The position numbers and the translations under genes are program-made. DNA of 64,000 bases from Adiantum capillus-veneris. Lineage: Eukaryota > Streptophyta > Polypodiopsida > Polypodiales > Pteridaceae. Below are positions 34,921 to 45,940 of this stretch, in pieces. Location of the stretch: assembly GCA_014529385.2 (NCBI GenBank), contig CM043960.1, forward strand, positions 28,425,396 through 28,489,395, in the 5' to 3' direction. Within the stretch, counting starts at the first letter, position 1, and every line of letters starts with the position of its first letter. Below the pieces are notes generated by a model that was not told where the DNA came from, searched no databases, and saw only the letters and a list, made by a program, of their open reading frames with translations.

Positions 34921-35816
34921 AGACATCCTACACGTAGGATGTCTCAAGGCCATTTTTGGGCACCAACCCCAACATTTCTCATCACACAAAGTTTCTGAAT
35001 AGCCTTTACATGCTAGCCACCAAGTTTCATCACATATGGACAAAAATTGACCTTATATGCTTGAAAAAAAAGCAAAGGCAGGGCATAAAGGCAATAATGG
35101 GCCATAGACCTACCAAAACTTGTCCAAATCAAATGAAACTTGCACAATACATTCATAAGCACATTGCCAAGCTATCTGTGTGGTCACATGCAAAAAATGA
35201 TGAAATAGACATCCTACGCATAGGATGTCTAAATGACATTTTTGGCCCACAGATGGTGTTTTTCAATTCGAGATCTCTTCATATCACCTTCAAGAGCTCA
35301 TATATCAAGTTTCAAGCCATTCCCATCACTTTTGGGCCCCAACACCTCCAAGATACACTTTTTGAGTCCAAAAACACTACACATGATCTTACCAACACCA
35401 AATCTTGTCCAACACCAAATCTTGTCCAAATCAAAATCCAAGAGCAGGGCCATGTTCCACATGCCAAGAGCTACCCACAGAACAAATCTCAAGCAATTTT
35501 GATGAAAAAGACATCCTACGCGTAGGATGTCTCCAGCATGATTTTGGCCTTCTGTGCAAAAGCTGACCTCATGGGAGCCATTATCATGGTGTAAGGAGCC
35601 TATATATCAAATTTGAACCCATTTGAATAACATCAGCCACCTGTTGTGGACATCCTACCAATTTGTGAGCCTAAAGCCTGAATCTGCCCAAAAATGCACT
35701 TTTTGATACCCAAACCCAATTCCAATCACATAGCCATGTTGCACAGGCCAAGGACCAACAGCTTGCCAAGTTTCACCAAAAACTAATGAAATAGACATCC
35801 TACGCGTAGGATGTCT
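34921..35816. repeat. Four regularly spaced 24-bp palindromes
   Basis: Palindromes at 34921-34944, 35207-35230, 35509-35532 and 35793-35816, with spacings of 286, 302 and 284 bp. The last two are perfect (AGACATCCTACG plus its complement); the first two differ only in the centre. Each is followed within about 25 bp by a TTTTGGCC- or TTTTTGGG-like string, so these may be cores of a decayed tandem repeat of about 290 bp. An extra half-site lies near 35649. Confidence 0.9.
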
Positions 35817-35981
35817 AAATGATAAATTTTGGCCAGAATGATATTGTGAGCACATGCAGGGTTTCCCAAGTTCCTTTTAAGTTTTATTTTCAATTTTCAA
35901 GTCATTTGGATAGTTAGACCTCAGTTTCTCAGCTAATATGGAAAAAACGCTAACTTCAGACTACTAAGTGCAACAGGATCC

Positions 35982-38150
35982 ATGGCAGCCGCAAAATCAC
36001 CAGCAAAGAAGAAGAGGATGACCATAAAAGATTACTTGGAAGAAGTAGAGCCGTTTGTCATCCCAGAAGGAACTCTAAAGCCAACCAGCACATGGATTCA
36101 GGAGGATTTGTTTGAGTCCAACGACTTGAAGATTTACCAAGGTGTGTTGAAAGATACTGAAGGAAATGCAATAGAGCTACCCATGCTACCTCGGGAGCTC
36201 AATGAGTTTGTCAGAAGCAAGATGGCAGAGTACCTGGAGAAGATAGATCTCCATAACTACTTTGAAGCTCTGCCAAGCAGGAATCGACATCAAAAGAGTT
36301 TGGGAGTTTGTAACAACAATCAAAGAAGATGGAGTGACCAGAGTAACTGATCTGCAGGGCAACCCGGACACTGTGATTGTAATCACACAGAGAGTGGTAG
36401 CAGTAGCACTAGACCTCTCCAACAAAGGGGATAGTGTGACAAAAAGAAGAGATGAAGTTAAGGTATACTCTGAAAATAAGAGCAACTACACCTTCGAAGA
36501 TATTGCAAACCCTAAAGTGGTGGTCATGAGCCAGCTTTATAACCAGTATTTCCACATGTGTACAAAGCGGCCACAGAAGTAGAGAATGCCACCTGGAGAA
36601 ATTGCCACAACCTTCACCTGGGCAATGCAGAAGAGCAAGCCAAAGGTGATCAACTATGCTGCCTATATCCATGACAATCTGGTAAAGATGGGCAACAAGA
36701 ACCCCACCTACATTGTGCCGGGTCAGCTGATAACGAAAGTGGTTTATGGGGCATTGCATCCCAAGGGAAGATGGCCTGACCCTCCATCACAGAATGACTG
36801 GCTAAGGCTCAAAGAAGATAAAGAGGATGAACAGCCCAAAGCACCTAGAGTTGCCACACGATTGAAGTGCCGGTTAGAGACCGTGCAAGAGGAGCAGCCA
36901 GAGTTGAAGAAGGGAAATAAGGAAACTGTACAAGTGCCAGTCAAAGAGAGAAAATCACAGAGAACGACACGGTTAGAAAGATTAATGGAAAGCTTCAGAG
37001 CGGAAAGAGCACTCAAGGGAGATGTGAGTGAGTTATGGAAGCCGTCCCTAGAAGCCATGTCAGGGTCATCCCGAAGGGTGCACAGAGATAGGTTTAAAGA
37101 TTATATCAAAAATTTTGAGATCCTAGATGCTACGGCAGAAAACATCCCTAACATCCCATTTACAGAAGACGAAGTGGATGAAGTACGACGGCAACTGCTA
37201 GAAGAGCAGGAAGGCCTAGAAAGAGAGCGGAAGACCAAGGCGGACCGGGACTTCAAGAAGAAGCCACCAACTCCACCATCAAGCCTGGAATCTAGCCCAC
37301 CACCATCACCACCCCCTCATAGCCCTCCACAAACCCAACAAAAGGAGGAGGAACAAGAAGATTTTTAGCAAGAAAAGAGCCAAGAGCAAGAGCAGCAAGC
37401 AGAAGATGAACAAAAAGAGGAAAAGATAGATCCAGAGGAAAGAAGATTTAACACATTTTGTGATCTACTAGCTGCGGGATATTCAAGAGAAGAGGCTGCT
37501 ATAGTAGCATTTGACCCGGCAAGCAAAGGGCCCAAAGAACAACTGCAGAGCCTGCGGTTAGTGGAATTGAAGGAGATGGCCACTGATACAGTGGAACTAC
37601 AGCCACCCACCAATGATTGGGATGTGGTGATGAAAAAACTAACCGGGCTCAGGGCAAAATCATTGGCCACAGAAAGTGAGATGGCTAATCTCAAAGCCAA
37701 TGAAGTTTTTATCAAATCTGAAGTAGACACACTACAGAGACAAAGCCAAGGGCATATAGAGAAAGAAGCAGAGCTGCAAGCCAGTCTGGCCACGACATTG
37801 CAAAGATGCCAGGAGATAGAACGAGAGAATCAGGCAGCAGCTCAAAGACTGCAAAGAGTTGAACAAGAATACAGAAAACTCAGCAAGACATTGACAGATG
37901 CAGAGAGGGAAAGGGACAACCTAACCCTACAACTTGCTGAAGAATCCAAGGAAGTGGAAGCCATGAGGAATTCCAAAGAGAAGGCAGAGATAGAGCAGGA
38001 AGCTAGCCAGGATGAGGTAATCGAGCTAAAAGACCATATTAAAGTCAGAGATCAAACCATCCAACGGCTACGGGCATCTCCTGCCGAGTTAGAGCTAGTA
38101 GCTCGACTCACACCACTTCAAAGACGGAGCTTTATGAAGAACAAATGAAA
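35982..38150 (+). pseudogene. G ORF3, N-terminal and coiled-coil parts
   Basis: The start MAAAKSPAKKKRMTIKDYL at 35982 begins a protein in several frames (shift near 36260-36300; TAG at 36580; TAG at 37366). Domains: a folded N-terminal part (VWEFVTTIKEDGVTRVTDL; INYAAYIHDNLVKMGNK; YIVPGQLITKVVYGAL) faintly like the 'putative plant transposon protein' domain of Athila elements; a basic linker; a proline-rich segment (PPTPPSSLESSPPPSPPPHS); and a long coiled coil (37560-38140, LQRVEQEYRKLSKTLTDAER). It sits after integrase, where env-like genes occur in some elements, but I see no signal peptide or membrane segment. D has the same proline-rich/coiled-coil/C-terminal order. Confidence 0.72.
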
Positions 38151-39412
38151 GAGCTCCAAAAGGAGTTAACCTTAGAGAAAAAGCAGTGGCTGATGATGGT
38201 TGAGGGGTTAGTGTTCATGCAAATCCGCATGGAAGAAGAGCACAAAGCAATGTAGAATGAGCTAGAAACCATCAAGAGAAAGCTTGAAGAGGCGGAAAAG
38301 ATAAATGCCGATCTAAACGACCTTCTTGTGAATATGGGAGAACAAGCTAAATCAGAAAAGAAGACATTTCAAAAGCAAATGGAAGAGTTGCGAGGCCAGC
38401 AGCAAACAAAAGAGTAGTTTAGCACCGGGCTAGCAGCCATGGAGGGAATAGACTTAGAGAATGTGGGAGATCCAGTGGACACCACCATGCAAGAGGAAAT
38501 CCTTATAGGACCCCCTCAAGAGCCACAAGATCTGACACAAAAGAAGAAGAGAAGCTGCAAAAGGCAATAGAAGAAGCAGTCAAAGACAAAGCAAAAGAAG
38601 CCTTGGAATGGGAACAGAGGGTCTTTAAATCAATGGCTATTCAGAAGATAGATGCCAGAAACCTTCGGCGTGAATGGCTACAGCACTCTCTCCCATATCC
38701 TCTACTAAAATATGAAGTTGCCACAATCAACAAGCGGATCAGAGAGGAGCCAACAGTGCCAATGTACAAAGCAGATATCTCCAAGCCTGAAGGAGTAAAG
38801 TTGATAGTCGACTCTCAACCTAGGTGGAGAAAGGCATGGCTGACAAAGTATCCACAATATCTAATCCATCTGATAGAGGCACCTAAAGTGATCAGGGATA
38901 ACCTAAGTTTCTTACCTCTACCAAGGATGCGAACGTGGAAGGCCTACGAGCTATTGCAAAGAAGCCAACCTACTTGGCTAAATTACCCAAAGCTGCCAGG
39001 CTCAAAGGCAGGCGAGAGAATAAGTGTTCAATACATGGTGAAAACCCTAACGAGCGCCATCAAATTGTTCACTGGCTCGCCTCACCTCTCTTGCATTATG
39101 ATGAGAAATATTTTCAAAACACTTTTGACAGTCTTCAAGACTTTCAAACCAGGCCAGGTGACAGATAGTATCTTCTTCTTTCAAGATACATACAGATGTG
39201 CATACGATCTGTCTGGTCAGCCTTCCAAGGAGGTGATACATGCATTGTATCAAAGCATCATGTTTTTGTCATCTTATCACCTCCAGGCCTTTGAAGAAGC
39301 TTTCTACACCGGCTTCTTCACAATCAGCACAGATATATTCAGCCCGACGCTACTAGCTCAACATGCAAGATATGAGTCACTGCTCAAGATGAGAGAAAGC
39401 CTAAGATGAAGA
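38151..39412 (+). pseudogene. G ORF3, coiled-coil end and conserved C-terminal domain
   Basis: After a broken coiled-coil stretch (TAG stops near 38253 and 38416) an open 268-codon block (38603-39409) contains the conserved domain: REWLQHSLPYPLLKYEV, QPTWLNYPKLPG, YMVKTLTSAIKLF, CAYDLSGQPSKEVIHALY, LQAFEEAFYTGFFTIS. Related domains occur at 45003-45900 (D) and, on the minus strand, at 3535-3925. It is a globular, mostly helical-looking domain of unknown function and ends about 40 bp before the G tract. Confidence 0.8.
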
Positions 39413-39448
39413 AGCAGCTCACAGCCATGTCAAGGACGACATGAACAA

Positions 39449-39451
<3 letters not shown>

Positions 39452-39494
<43 letters not shown>
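39452..39494 (+). promoter_or_regulatory. G polypurine tract expanded to 43 G
   Basis: A run of 43 uninterrupted G directly precedes the 3' LTR (TGTTAG). It occupies the place of the polypurine tract that primes plus-strand DNA synthesis; D has AGGAGGGGGGGAA and Y has AGGAAGGGGGGCA here. The length could partly be a sequencing or assembly effect. Confidence 0.85.
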
Positions 39495-39495
<1 letters not shown>

Positions 39496-40426
39496 GTTAG
39501 AAGATGGACACACCCTACGGAAAATGACTGCTCACGACGGATTATTATTTTTTGTAATTATTCATTTATTGAGAAAACCCGACATTTCACCTTTGTAAAT
39601 ATTGGGACTTACAGAAGTTTCCAGATTGTATCCCAGTTTTGATATTTAGATTGAGTAGATGGTTAAATTGGAACTTTAGGGTTTGAGATTGTAAGGTATT
39701 TATACCACTTTTTGACCTTAAGAAAAAAACCTTTGTCATTTTAGAAAGTTTGAAGTCCGTGAGTGAGCGTAATGTGTACGAGAGAGAGTGAGAGCTTCAT
39801 CTTGACGCTACACGTGCACCGGTGGTCGGAATCGAGTGTGGAGAAGTGCAGCGTGTTGTCCTCGACGAGAGCTACGTGCCAATACCTACATCGCGTGCGT
39901 ACGGTCCGGTTTTGCGAGCTCAACCTACGCGCTTCATCTGGTGATTCGGTGAGCATACGTTATCCGTTTTTGTATTACAGCATATCCACGCGTTCGCATT
40001 GACGGTAGAGCTACACATTAGGCACTTTAGTTTTCGAAAACGATGACCTGAAAATTTCGAACAAACATCCTACGTGATTTTGTACTGGGTGTTTTGGGTT
40101 GGGATTTTGGTTCATAGACCTTAGGGAAAGCGACCTATTGGTGTTAGTAGGGTCTCCTTCAAGTTCTGTGGCGTTTCGAGATTGTTTGATGGGTATTCGG
40201 CTCTATAAAGCGTTGTAGGAAGTTTCCTCTTATGCACTCCTGAAGTCTGCAGCTTAGACATTTGGGTAGAGACCTCTGTAGGAATTAGTTAGGAGTCGGT
40301 CGAGTGTAGGTTGACACCCTATGCTTGCTTCCACGCGCCTCCGGGTCGAGCTTCATCCTTAGCTAACAAATCTTGTTAGGTGAGTTCTCGCTGTGCTGAA
40401 GTCCGTCGCGGCGTATCCGTCCCACA
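39495..40426 (+). repeat. G 3' LTR
   Basis: 932 bp, TGTTAG to CCCACA, aligned end to end with 11035-11968. Followed by ACATA, the right-hand target duplication, and the rest of the A2 RNase H. Confidence 0.93.
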
Positions 40427-41640
40427 ACATATATGAAAAATAACTCCTCGTAGATCTACATGACTTAGACTCGTGGAAGCGCTATGTATTGGAGACTCCT
40501 TTCATTCTACGGACGGATCACCAAAGCCTTAAGTACTTCATGGTGCAAACCAAGATCTCCGACAAACAAATGAGTTGGGCAAATTTCCTTTCGTAATTTC
40601 ATTTTCATATTGCTCGCATTACTGGCAAGCATAATCAAGTAGCCGATGCACTCTCAAAGCAACCGAGGGTGAATGCGGTTTCCATAGCAACTCACAATCA
40701 TCTATCTTCTATGATAGATGAGAATGCTATTGATCCCAATTTTAGAGATGTGATTTCAGCCCTTGCACTAGAGCAGAAAGAGGAACCATTTACTTTACAA
40801 GATGGTTATCTTATGGCAATAGACTATGCGTTACTAACTCACTACGTGAGAAAGTAATATATGAATATCAAACTCCTGCTTATGCGGGGCAGAGAGGGAT
40901 TCAGTCTACCCTAAAAGGGATTGAAACATATTTCTATTGTCCTGCCATGAAAGAAAACATAAAAGAGTATGTTTCTAAATGTGTGGTATGCCAAAAGAGA
41001 AAGTTTGATAGAGGGAAGAAACTTGGATTGCTTCAACCTTTGCCAATCCCTAATTCACCATGGGAGAGCATATCCATGGATTTTATTTTGAATTTCCCAA
41101 GTCTATCCATGGGAATACGGGAATATGGATGATAGTAGACAGGTTCAATAAACAAGCTCATTTTATCCTGTCAAAAAGACTATCAAAGCCCATCAAATGG
41201 CAACCCTCTTCATATCACAAATCTTCAAGTACCATGCTTGCCAATGTCCATAGTATAGGATAGAGATCCTAGAATGACCAGTAATTTCTGGAAGGGTCTC
41301 CTTGAAAATTTAGGGACAAGGCTAAACTTCTCTTCAGCCTATCACTCGCAAATGGATGGCCAAAGTGAAATAGCTAACCTAACAATTCTTGATCTACTAA
41401 AAGCCTATGTAAAGGAAGCAGATCAAAGGTCCCAATGGCAGAAATACTTACCATTAGTGGAGTATGCTTACAATAAAATTGTACATACTTCCACGGGAAA
41501 AGAACCTTTCGAGGTAATTGAGGGAAGACCCAAAAGTCCCCTGCTACTTAAGGTACGGGAAGATCTTCGTTGCAGATGAGTATAATCGAGACCTACAAGA
41601 ATCTTTCTAAAAGATTAAGGATGCTATCTCTATTTCACAG
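40427..41640 (+). pseudogene. A2 pol, right part: RNase H end and integrase
   Basis: Continues A2 from 11034. It reads IYEK, a TAA, then DSWKRYVLETPFILRTDHQS, KISDKQMSWANFLS, SALALEQKEEPFTLQDGY, CVVCQKRKFDRGKKLG, SPWESISMDF, MTSNFWKGLLENLG, MDGQSEIANLTILD and AYNKIVHTSTGKEPF. It parallels A1 1405-2590. Several frameshifts (near 40800, 41090, 41570) and a lost second integrase Asp region (the equivalent of VSDRDPRM reads with a stop) mark decay. It is cut at 41640 by the LTR of D. Confidence 0.88.
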
Positions 41641-41830
41641 TGTTAGCAGCAAGCTAACTTGGATACCATTTTTTGGAGCTCTCATTGTAAAGATCGGGAA
41701 TATTGTAACTCCTATTTTTTGAATAAACCTTGTAATTGATGAGTCGGGGCTACAAGCTTCCAGATTGTATCAACATGTCTTTACCCATATTTAGTTAGAG
41801 CTCCCAAATTATTAGTTTTGACCACTAAAG
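41641..41830 (+). repeat. D 5' LTR, first ~190 bp
   Basis: Matches 45941-46170 (GCTAACTTGGATACCATT, GGGGCTACAAGCTTCCAGATTGTATC, split here) until TTAGTTTTGACCAC, then diverges, so the rest of the LTR and the primer site are deleted. The LTR shares CTTCCAGATTGTATC with the G LTR (TTTCCAGATTGTATC), showing kinship. Confidence 0.85.
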
Positions 41831-42130
41831 AGGGTAAGATAACATATCTGGGAGCACCTGAGGTACTCACAAGAATTGCTTGCCATGCTATCAGCATGAC
41901 AGATAATTTTCCATCTGCACTAGATCAGAACACATGGATCGTATCTGCACAACCATCCCCTCGAGCCACAAGGTCCACCAAAAGAACTTAAAAATTCGAT
42001 GCCAAGATCTCTCCAGAAAGACATAGTAGCGAAAGCTCAGACAACGAGGAAAGAACAGCCTGCATTGAAGAGATGAAAAGAAAATCACTGGCAGCACATC
42101 AAGAGGAGCCTCAATAGAAGTAGGCAAGGT

Positions 42131-43739
42131 TTGAGAGAGAGAAGCACTCTTATGAAAACGAAGCCGCTAAGCTCAAGGCAAGGACCCTTCAAAGTGGGTA
42201 CCTATAGAAGTAAAAGGACCAAGAACAAAGCACCCTGCACGAAAAGAAGCAGAAGATCTAAAGGATCTATTGGAAAGAATGTATCAGGAGGTGGAGGCAT
42301 TGACGTTGAAAGAAGCTCAAGAAGCAGAAAGGAAAGATAAAGATGTGGTGGAGCAGCAAGGGCAAGCAGAAGCGACACAACAGACTAAAACCCAACATGA
42401 AAAAAGTGATGTCTCCCCGACCATCGTCACCTACTGCGGAACAGCACGACCACCCCATGCCAAGCCCTCCACCATCACCAACAGATAGAACCACACAGGG
42501 TGAGCCCACTAAAGAAAAAGTTCTTGAACAGAAAGAAGCATCAGAATGTGCACAACAGGCAGCAAGTACTTCTGACCAAGTTAAAGCAAAATAACCAGAG
42601 CTGGAGAGGGCAGCAAGTCCTCCAACAGAGGAGTCAACAAGGTTTGAGAAAACAAAAGGAACAGCACACAGAGGAAACCCCGTCTACCACCACCCATCAA
42701 GAAATGGTTGAGGCATCCACGAACCCTCTAGCAAACAAAGCAGAAGAGGCCCAATTATAGCCTCAATGGGAGGAACAAATAGCTGCCACAACCCCATCCA
42801 GAGAATCACAAGAGACTACCAAAACGTCTAGGCAGCCTACAAAAATTGATGACTGGCAGACAAACAATGAGGTAATTCTCCAAGTCAATGAATATGCAAA
42901 GTAGATGCAGGATATGACAGAAAAACTTCGATCAGCAGTAGTTAGCCACAAGAAAAAGGCTAAATAATTGGAGATGGTGATCGACGCTCTCCAAGGAGAG
43001 TTAGAGGATAGATTAAATGTCATCACTAATCTGCAAAGACAAGTCCGAGAATTGAAAGCTGAAGCTGAACAACACCAGCTACTAGCAAGAGACAAGCAGC
43101 AAAAGGAAATGGAAGAGTTAGACGGACTTCTCATGAAATTAACAAATGCCTGCAAAACCAAAGACGAACAACTGACAGAGGTGACTAACGAACTCTTAAC
43201 TACAACTCCGTCAGTGCAAAAGAACAGATAAGAGAAAATACCGTAGTTGCCTCGATCAAAGGTACAAATGAAGTGTACAAAGCACTAGAGAAAAAGAATA
43301 AAGATCTCGAGCTAGAGCTAAAGGTGGAGCACTCACAACTCAGAGACCTGGCATTACTGTGGATACAACAAGAAGAAGAGCTGCTCAAGGAAATAGCCGA
43401 ATTGAAAAGAATCAACCAGCTACTGCGAGATGGACATCAAGAGACACAAGAAGAAACAGGTACGTCAGAGCAACCACATATTGATATTCCCTTGATCTCT
43501 TTCGCTAAGATGGAAACACAGCCAGCAGAAGGGCTAGGTGGCAAAGAAGATTTCCAATTATCATTAACAGATCTCATGAAGTGCCAATGGTCCAACTGTC
43601 AAAAGCTGAGAAAGATGCACTTAAAGATAAGGTTACCTAGGAGACAGATGAGCAATGGAAAGCAGTGATGGATTTGGAGTTGAGAGTTCTTCACTCTGTT
43701 AACAATAGGTTGGTAACCTAACAGGACATAAAAGTGTCC
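42131..43739 (+). pseudogene. D ORF3: proline-rich and coiled-coil parts
   Basis: The fragments follow the G ORF3 order: an acidic/basic helix (MYQEVEALTLKEAQEAER), a proline-rich piece (MPSPPPSPTDRTTQGEPT), then coiled coil (42880-43640: VITNLQRQVRELKAEAEQHQ, EEELLKEIAELKRINQLLRD). Stops and frameshifts are frequent (for example near 42590, 42903, 43230). The protein is interrupted near 43720 by an insertion and resumes at about 45010. Confidence 0.7.
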
Positions 43740-44988
43740 TTTCAGGGTTTTGAAAAAAACCTCCAAAACCATAGTAGATCCACTCATTTTGTAAAATCCT
43801 TTCATGAGGTTATAGTTCAAGGCCTACTACACATGGAAAAAATAAGAAACTTGTAAAATTTCTCATCTTTTGGTCACATCAAGTCTCCAAAGTTGATGGA
43901 CCAGTACATTTTCATCAAAACAGTCATTTCTTACGTTTTGTTGCATAAAAAATAAGATTAGGGATTTTTGTAGGACTTGAGATAAATTCCCTAGTTAACT
44001 TCAATGGGTTGGTGATCACAACATATGATTGCTTCTCACTCACTATTTTTTGTTTTGCCAAAATAAATAGGTACAAAAAAGTTGAATTTTCACCATTCTG
44101 CAAACCTATCATCAAGGTTTCTATAGCCACGCTCAATACAAATAATATATGCATGTTTTCTTAGTTCCCTATTGTCCTTTGGGTTCATAAGGAGCCATGG
44201 AGCATGTCAAAAGAATAATACATCTCTTACCAAGGGGAATCTTGGGGACAAAGATGAAGTGCTAAATACAGCAAACATGAAAAAACTGGGTTCAACATTA
44301 TGAGTTGTAGAATCCCATAGAAACTATTCAATATCTAGCCAAATTTGATCCTTATGACTAGATATGGTTACTACCTACAAAATGCATGTAGTTGTCACAA
44401 GAAACTAACAATATTGAAAAAGCTATACTTGATATACTAGAATGTTTCGTTTTCTTCTATAATTGAAAAAATCAACCATCGTTGTCTACTATGCAAAATA
44501 GGGTATTAGGTGCCCCAAAACTCAAGGAATATAAGCTTTATGTTACAATATGCGACATAGAAAATCAAAAGTGCATTTGGATATCATGAAAGCCACCAAA
44601 AAAATCATAGAAGAGCTAAAATTGACTAAAAAACAGGATTTGACAATTTTTGTAATTTGGTCATAACTTACAACTTTAACATTTATTTCTCCCTAGAAGC
44701 ATCAGGACATGTTTAGGACTACTAAAGATAGTTCTCTAGCATTACAGACCTCACAAACATGAATTCTAGAGTGGTATAGTTGCAAAAAGTTGAAAAAAGC
44801 AAAAAACAGGACCCGTTTTTTCACACATTTTAGGTTGTGAAATGTTGTGCAAGGACAAGGTTAAAGATGGAATTGATATTCCAAAAAAATGTCGAGTTTA
44901 TTTCAGCTCATGAGACAACTTTCTAGATAGATAGCACCTCAAAATCCATTTTGAAACTCTTGACATAATTCAAGGAAAATGGTCACTT
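43740..44988. mobile_element. Non-coding insertion in D ORF3 flanked by 20-bp direct repeats
   Basis: About 1.25 kb of AT-rich sequence without ORFs lies between two exact copies of AACAGGACATAAAAGTGTCC (43720-43739 and 44989-45008). A third, shorter copy follows at once (45009-45027). Long direct repeats can be target duplications of non-LTR elements, but there is no poly(A) tail or coding domain, so the type is unknown. Confidence 0.55.
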
Positions 44989-45009
44989 AACAGGACATAA
45001 AAGTGTCCC

Positions 45010-45903
45010 AGGACATAAAAGTGTTCCATTACCAACCTAGTGTTAATGTTACTCAACTCACTCCCAACCAAATCAATGCACAATGGCATCATCAATCACT
45101 TCCATATCTCTTGATAAAGGTAGAGCTACTCCAGATCAAGGAAAGAATTTATAAAGACATGCAAATAGAAGGTACATATGAATTCCACCCCAAGTGCAGA
45201 AAGAGCTGTCTGAACAAGAATCCTATATACCTGATTTTATCCACAAGAGCACCTGCGGCACTCCAAAAGGATCTAACTTTTTGTCATGTACCAAAAGTAA
45301 GGACGTGTCAAGCACATGAGGCAATAACAAAGAAGCGGCCTACATGGCTGAATTATCCAAGATCGCCAACTCCAAAAAAGGGAACGTCGACAAAGGACTA
45401 CATGGTGAAGACCCTAATGGGTGCCATGTCATTCTTCAAAAGTCTCCTTGATCTCTCATACGCTATGCTTTACAAAATTTTCCAAATGCTGCTCACCTGC
45501 ATTGAAGTCTTTCATGATCCAGAGCAAGCAGGAGCCCCAAGGATGACTTTCCTCGAGGGAAATAAGGGTTTATGCTACGATCTCAGTGGCCAACCTTCCG
45601 AAGAAGTCCTCTATGGCTTCTACATCCACTGCATGTTCTTACCTTGTCATAATATGTTGGCATTTGAGGAAGCATTCTACATAGGGCTTTTCACTTGGCG
45701 AGAACGAAGATTTTTGGGTCAGTGATCAGCAACTTGACTTCAAGATTCGTCGGCTACTCCGCAATCGAGCTTAAAAATAGAGTCACTATGCAGTTTTTGC
45801 AGGTGCCAGACAAAGGGAGAAAGATCAGATATGAAAAGGCTCTACATGCACTTAAAAGCCACCTCACCAGTCGTCAACCCAAAGATTATTTCAGCCCATA
45901 AAG
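45010..45903 (+). pseudogene. D ORF3 C-terminal domain
   Basis: Homologous to 38603-39409. Landmarks: INAQWHHQSLPYLLIKVEL, RPTWLNYPRSPTPKKG, DYMVKTLMGAMSFFK, LCYDLSGQPSEEVLYGFY, LAFEEAFYIGLFT. A frameshift near 45700 leads to FGSVISNLTSRFVGYSAIEL and KIRYEKALHALKSHL, matching the minus-strand relic near 3.6 kb. It ends just before the polypurine tract. Confidence 0.82.
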
Positions 45904-45923
45904 CTGTGTCAAGGGACAACACA

Positions 45924-45940
45924 GGCTAGGAGGGGGGGAA
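45924..45940 (+). promoter_or_regulatory. D polypurine tract
   Basis: GGCTAGGAGGGGGGGAA directly before TGTTAGCAGA. Confidence 0.88.

Larger units (their letters stand above)
11035..40426 (+). mobile_element. Element G: giant Ty3/gypsy-like LTR retrotransposon with nested element B
   Basis: The element has LTRs at 11035-11968 and 39495-40426, both TGTTAG...CA. It is flanked by GCATA (11030-11034) and ACATA (40427-40431), a target duplication with one later change; joining the flanks restores the reading order of the A2 RNase H. Internal order: PBS, leader (holding B), gag with zinc knuckles, PR, RT, RNase H, INT, ORF2, a non-coding spacer with palindromes, ORF3, G-tract, 3' LTR. Total length is 29,392 bp; without B it is about 20 kb, which is in the range known for Tat/Ogre-type plant giants. 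The RT and RNase H active sites are mutated, so this copy is dead. Confidence 0.9.

Noticed and set aside
34654..35525. ORFs in the palindrome spacer (34654-34998, 34956-35525)
   Set aside because: No domain, and they run across the palindromes with biased composition; chance ORFs are more likely.
34921..35816. CRISPR-like array
   Set aside because: Regular spacing and palindromic repeats superficially resemble one, but spacers are about 265 bp, there are only four copies, no cas genes, and the context is a plant retroelement.
35982..39412. ORF3 as an envelope gene
   Set aside because: The position fits, but there is no signal peptide, transmembrane segment or glycoprotein feature; coiled coil and proline-rich regions suggest an intracellular protein.
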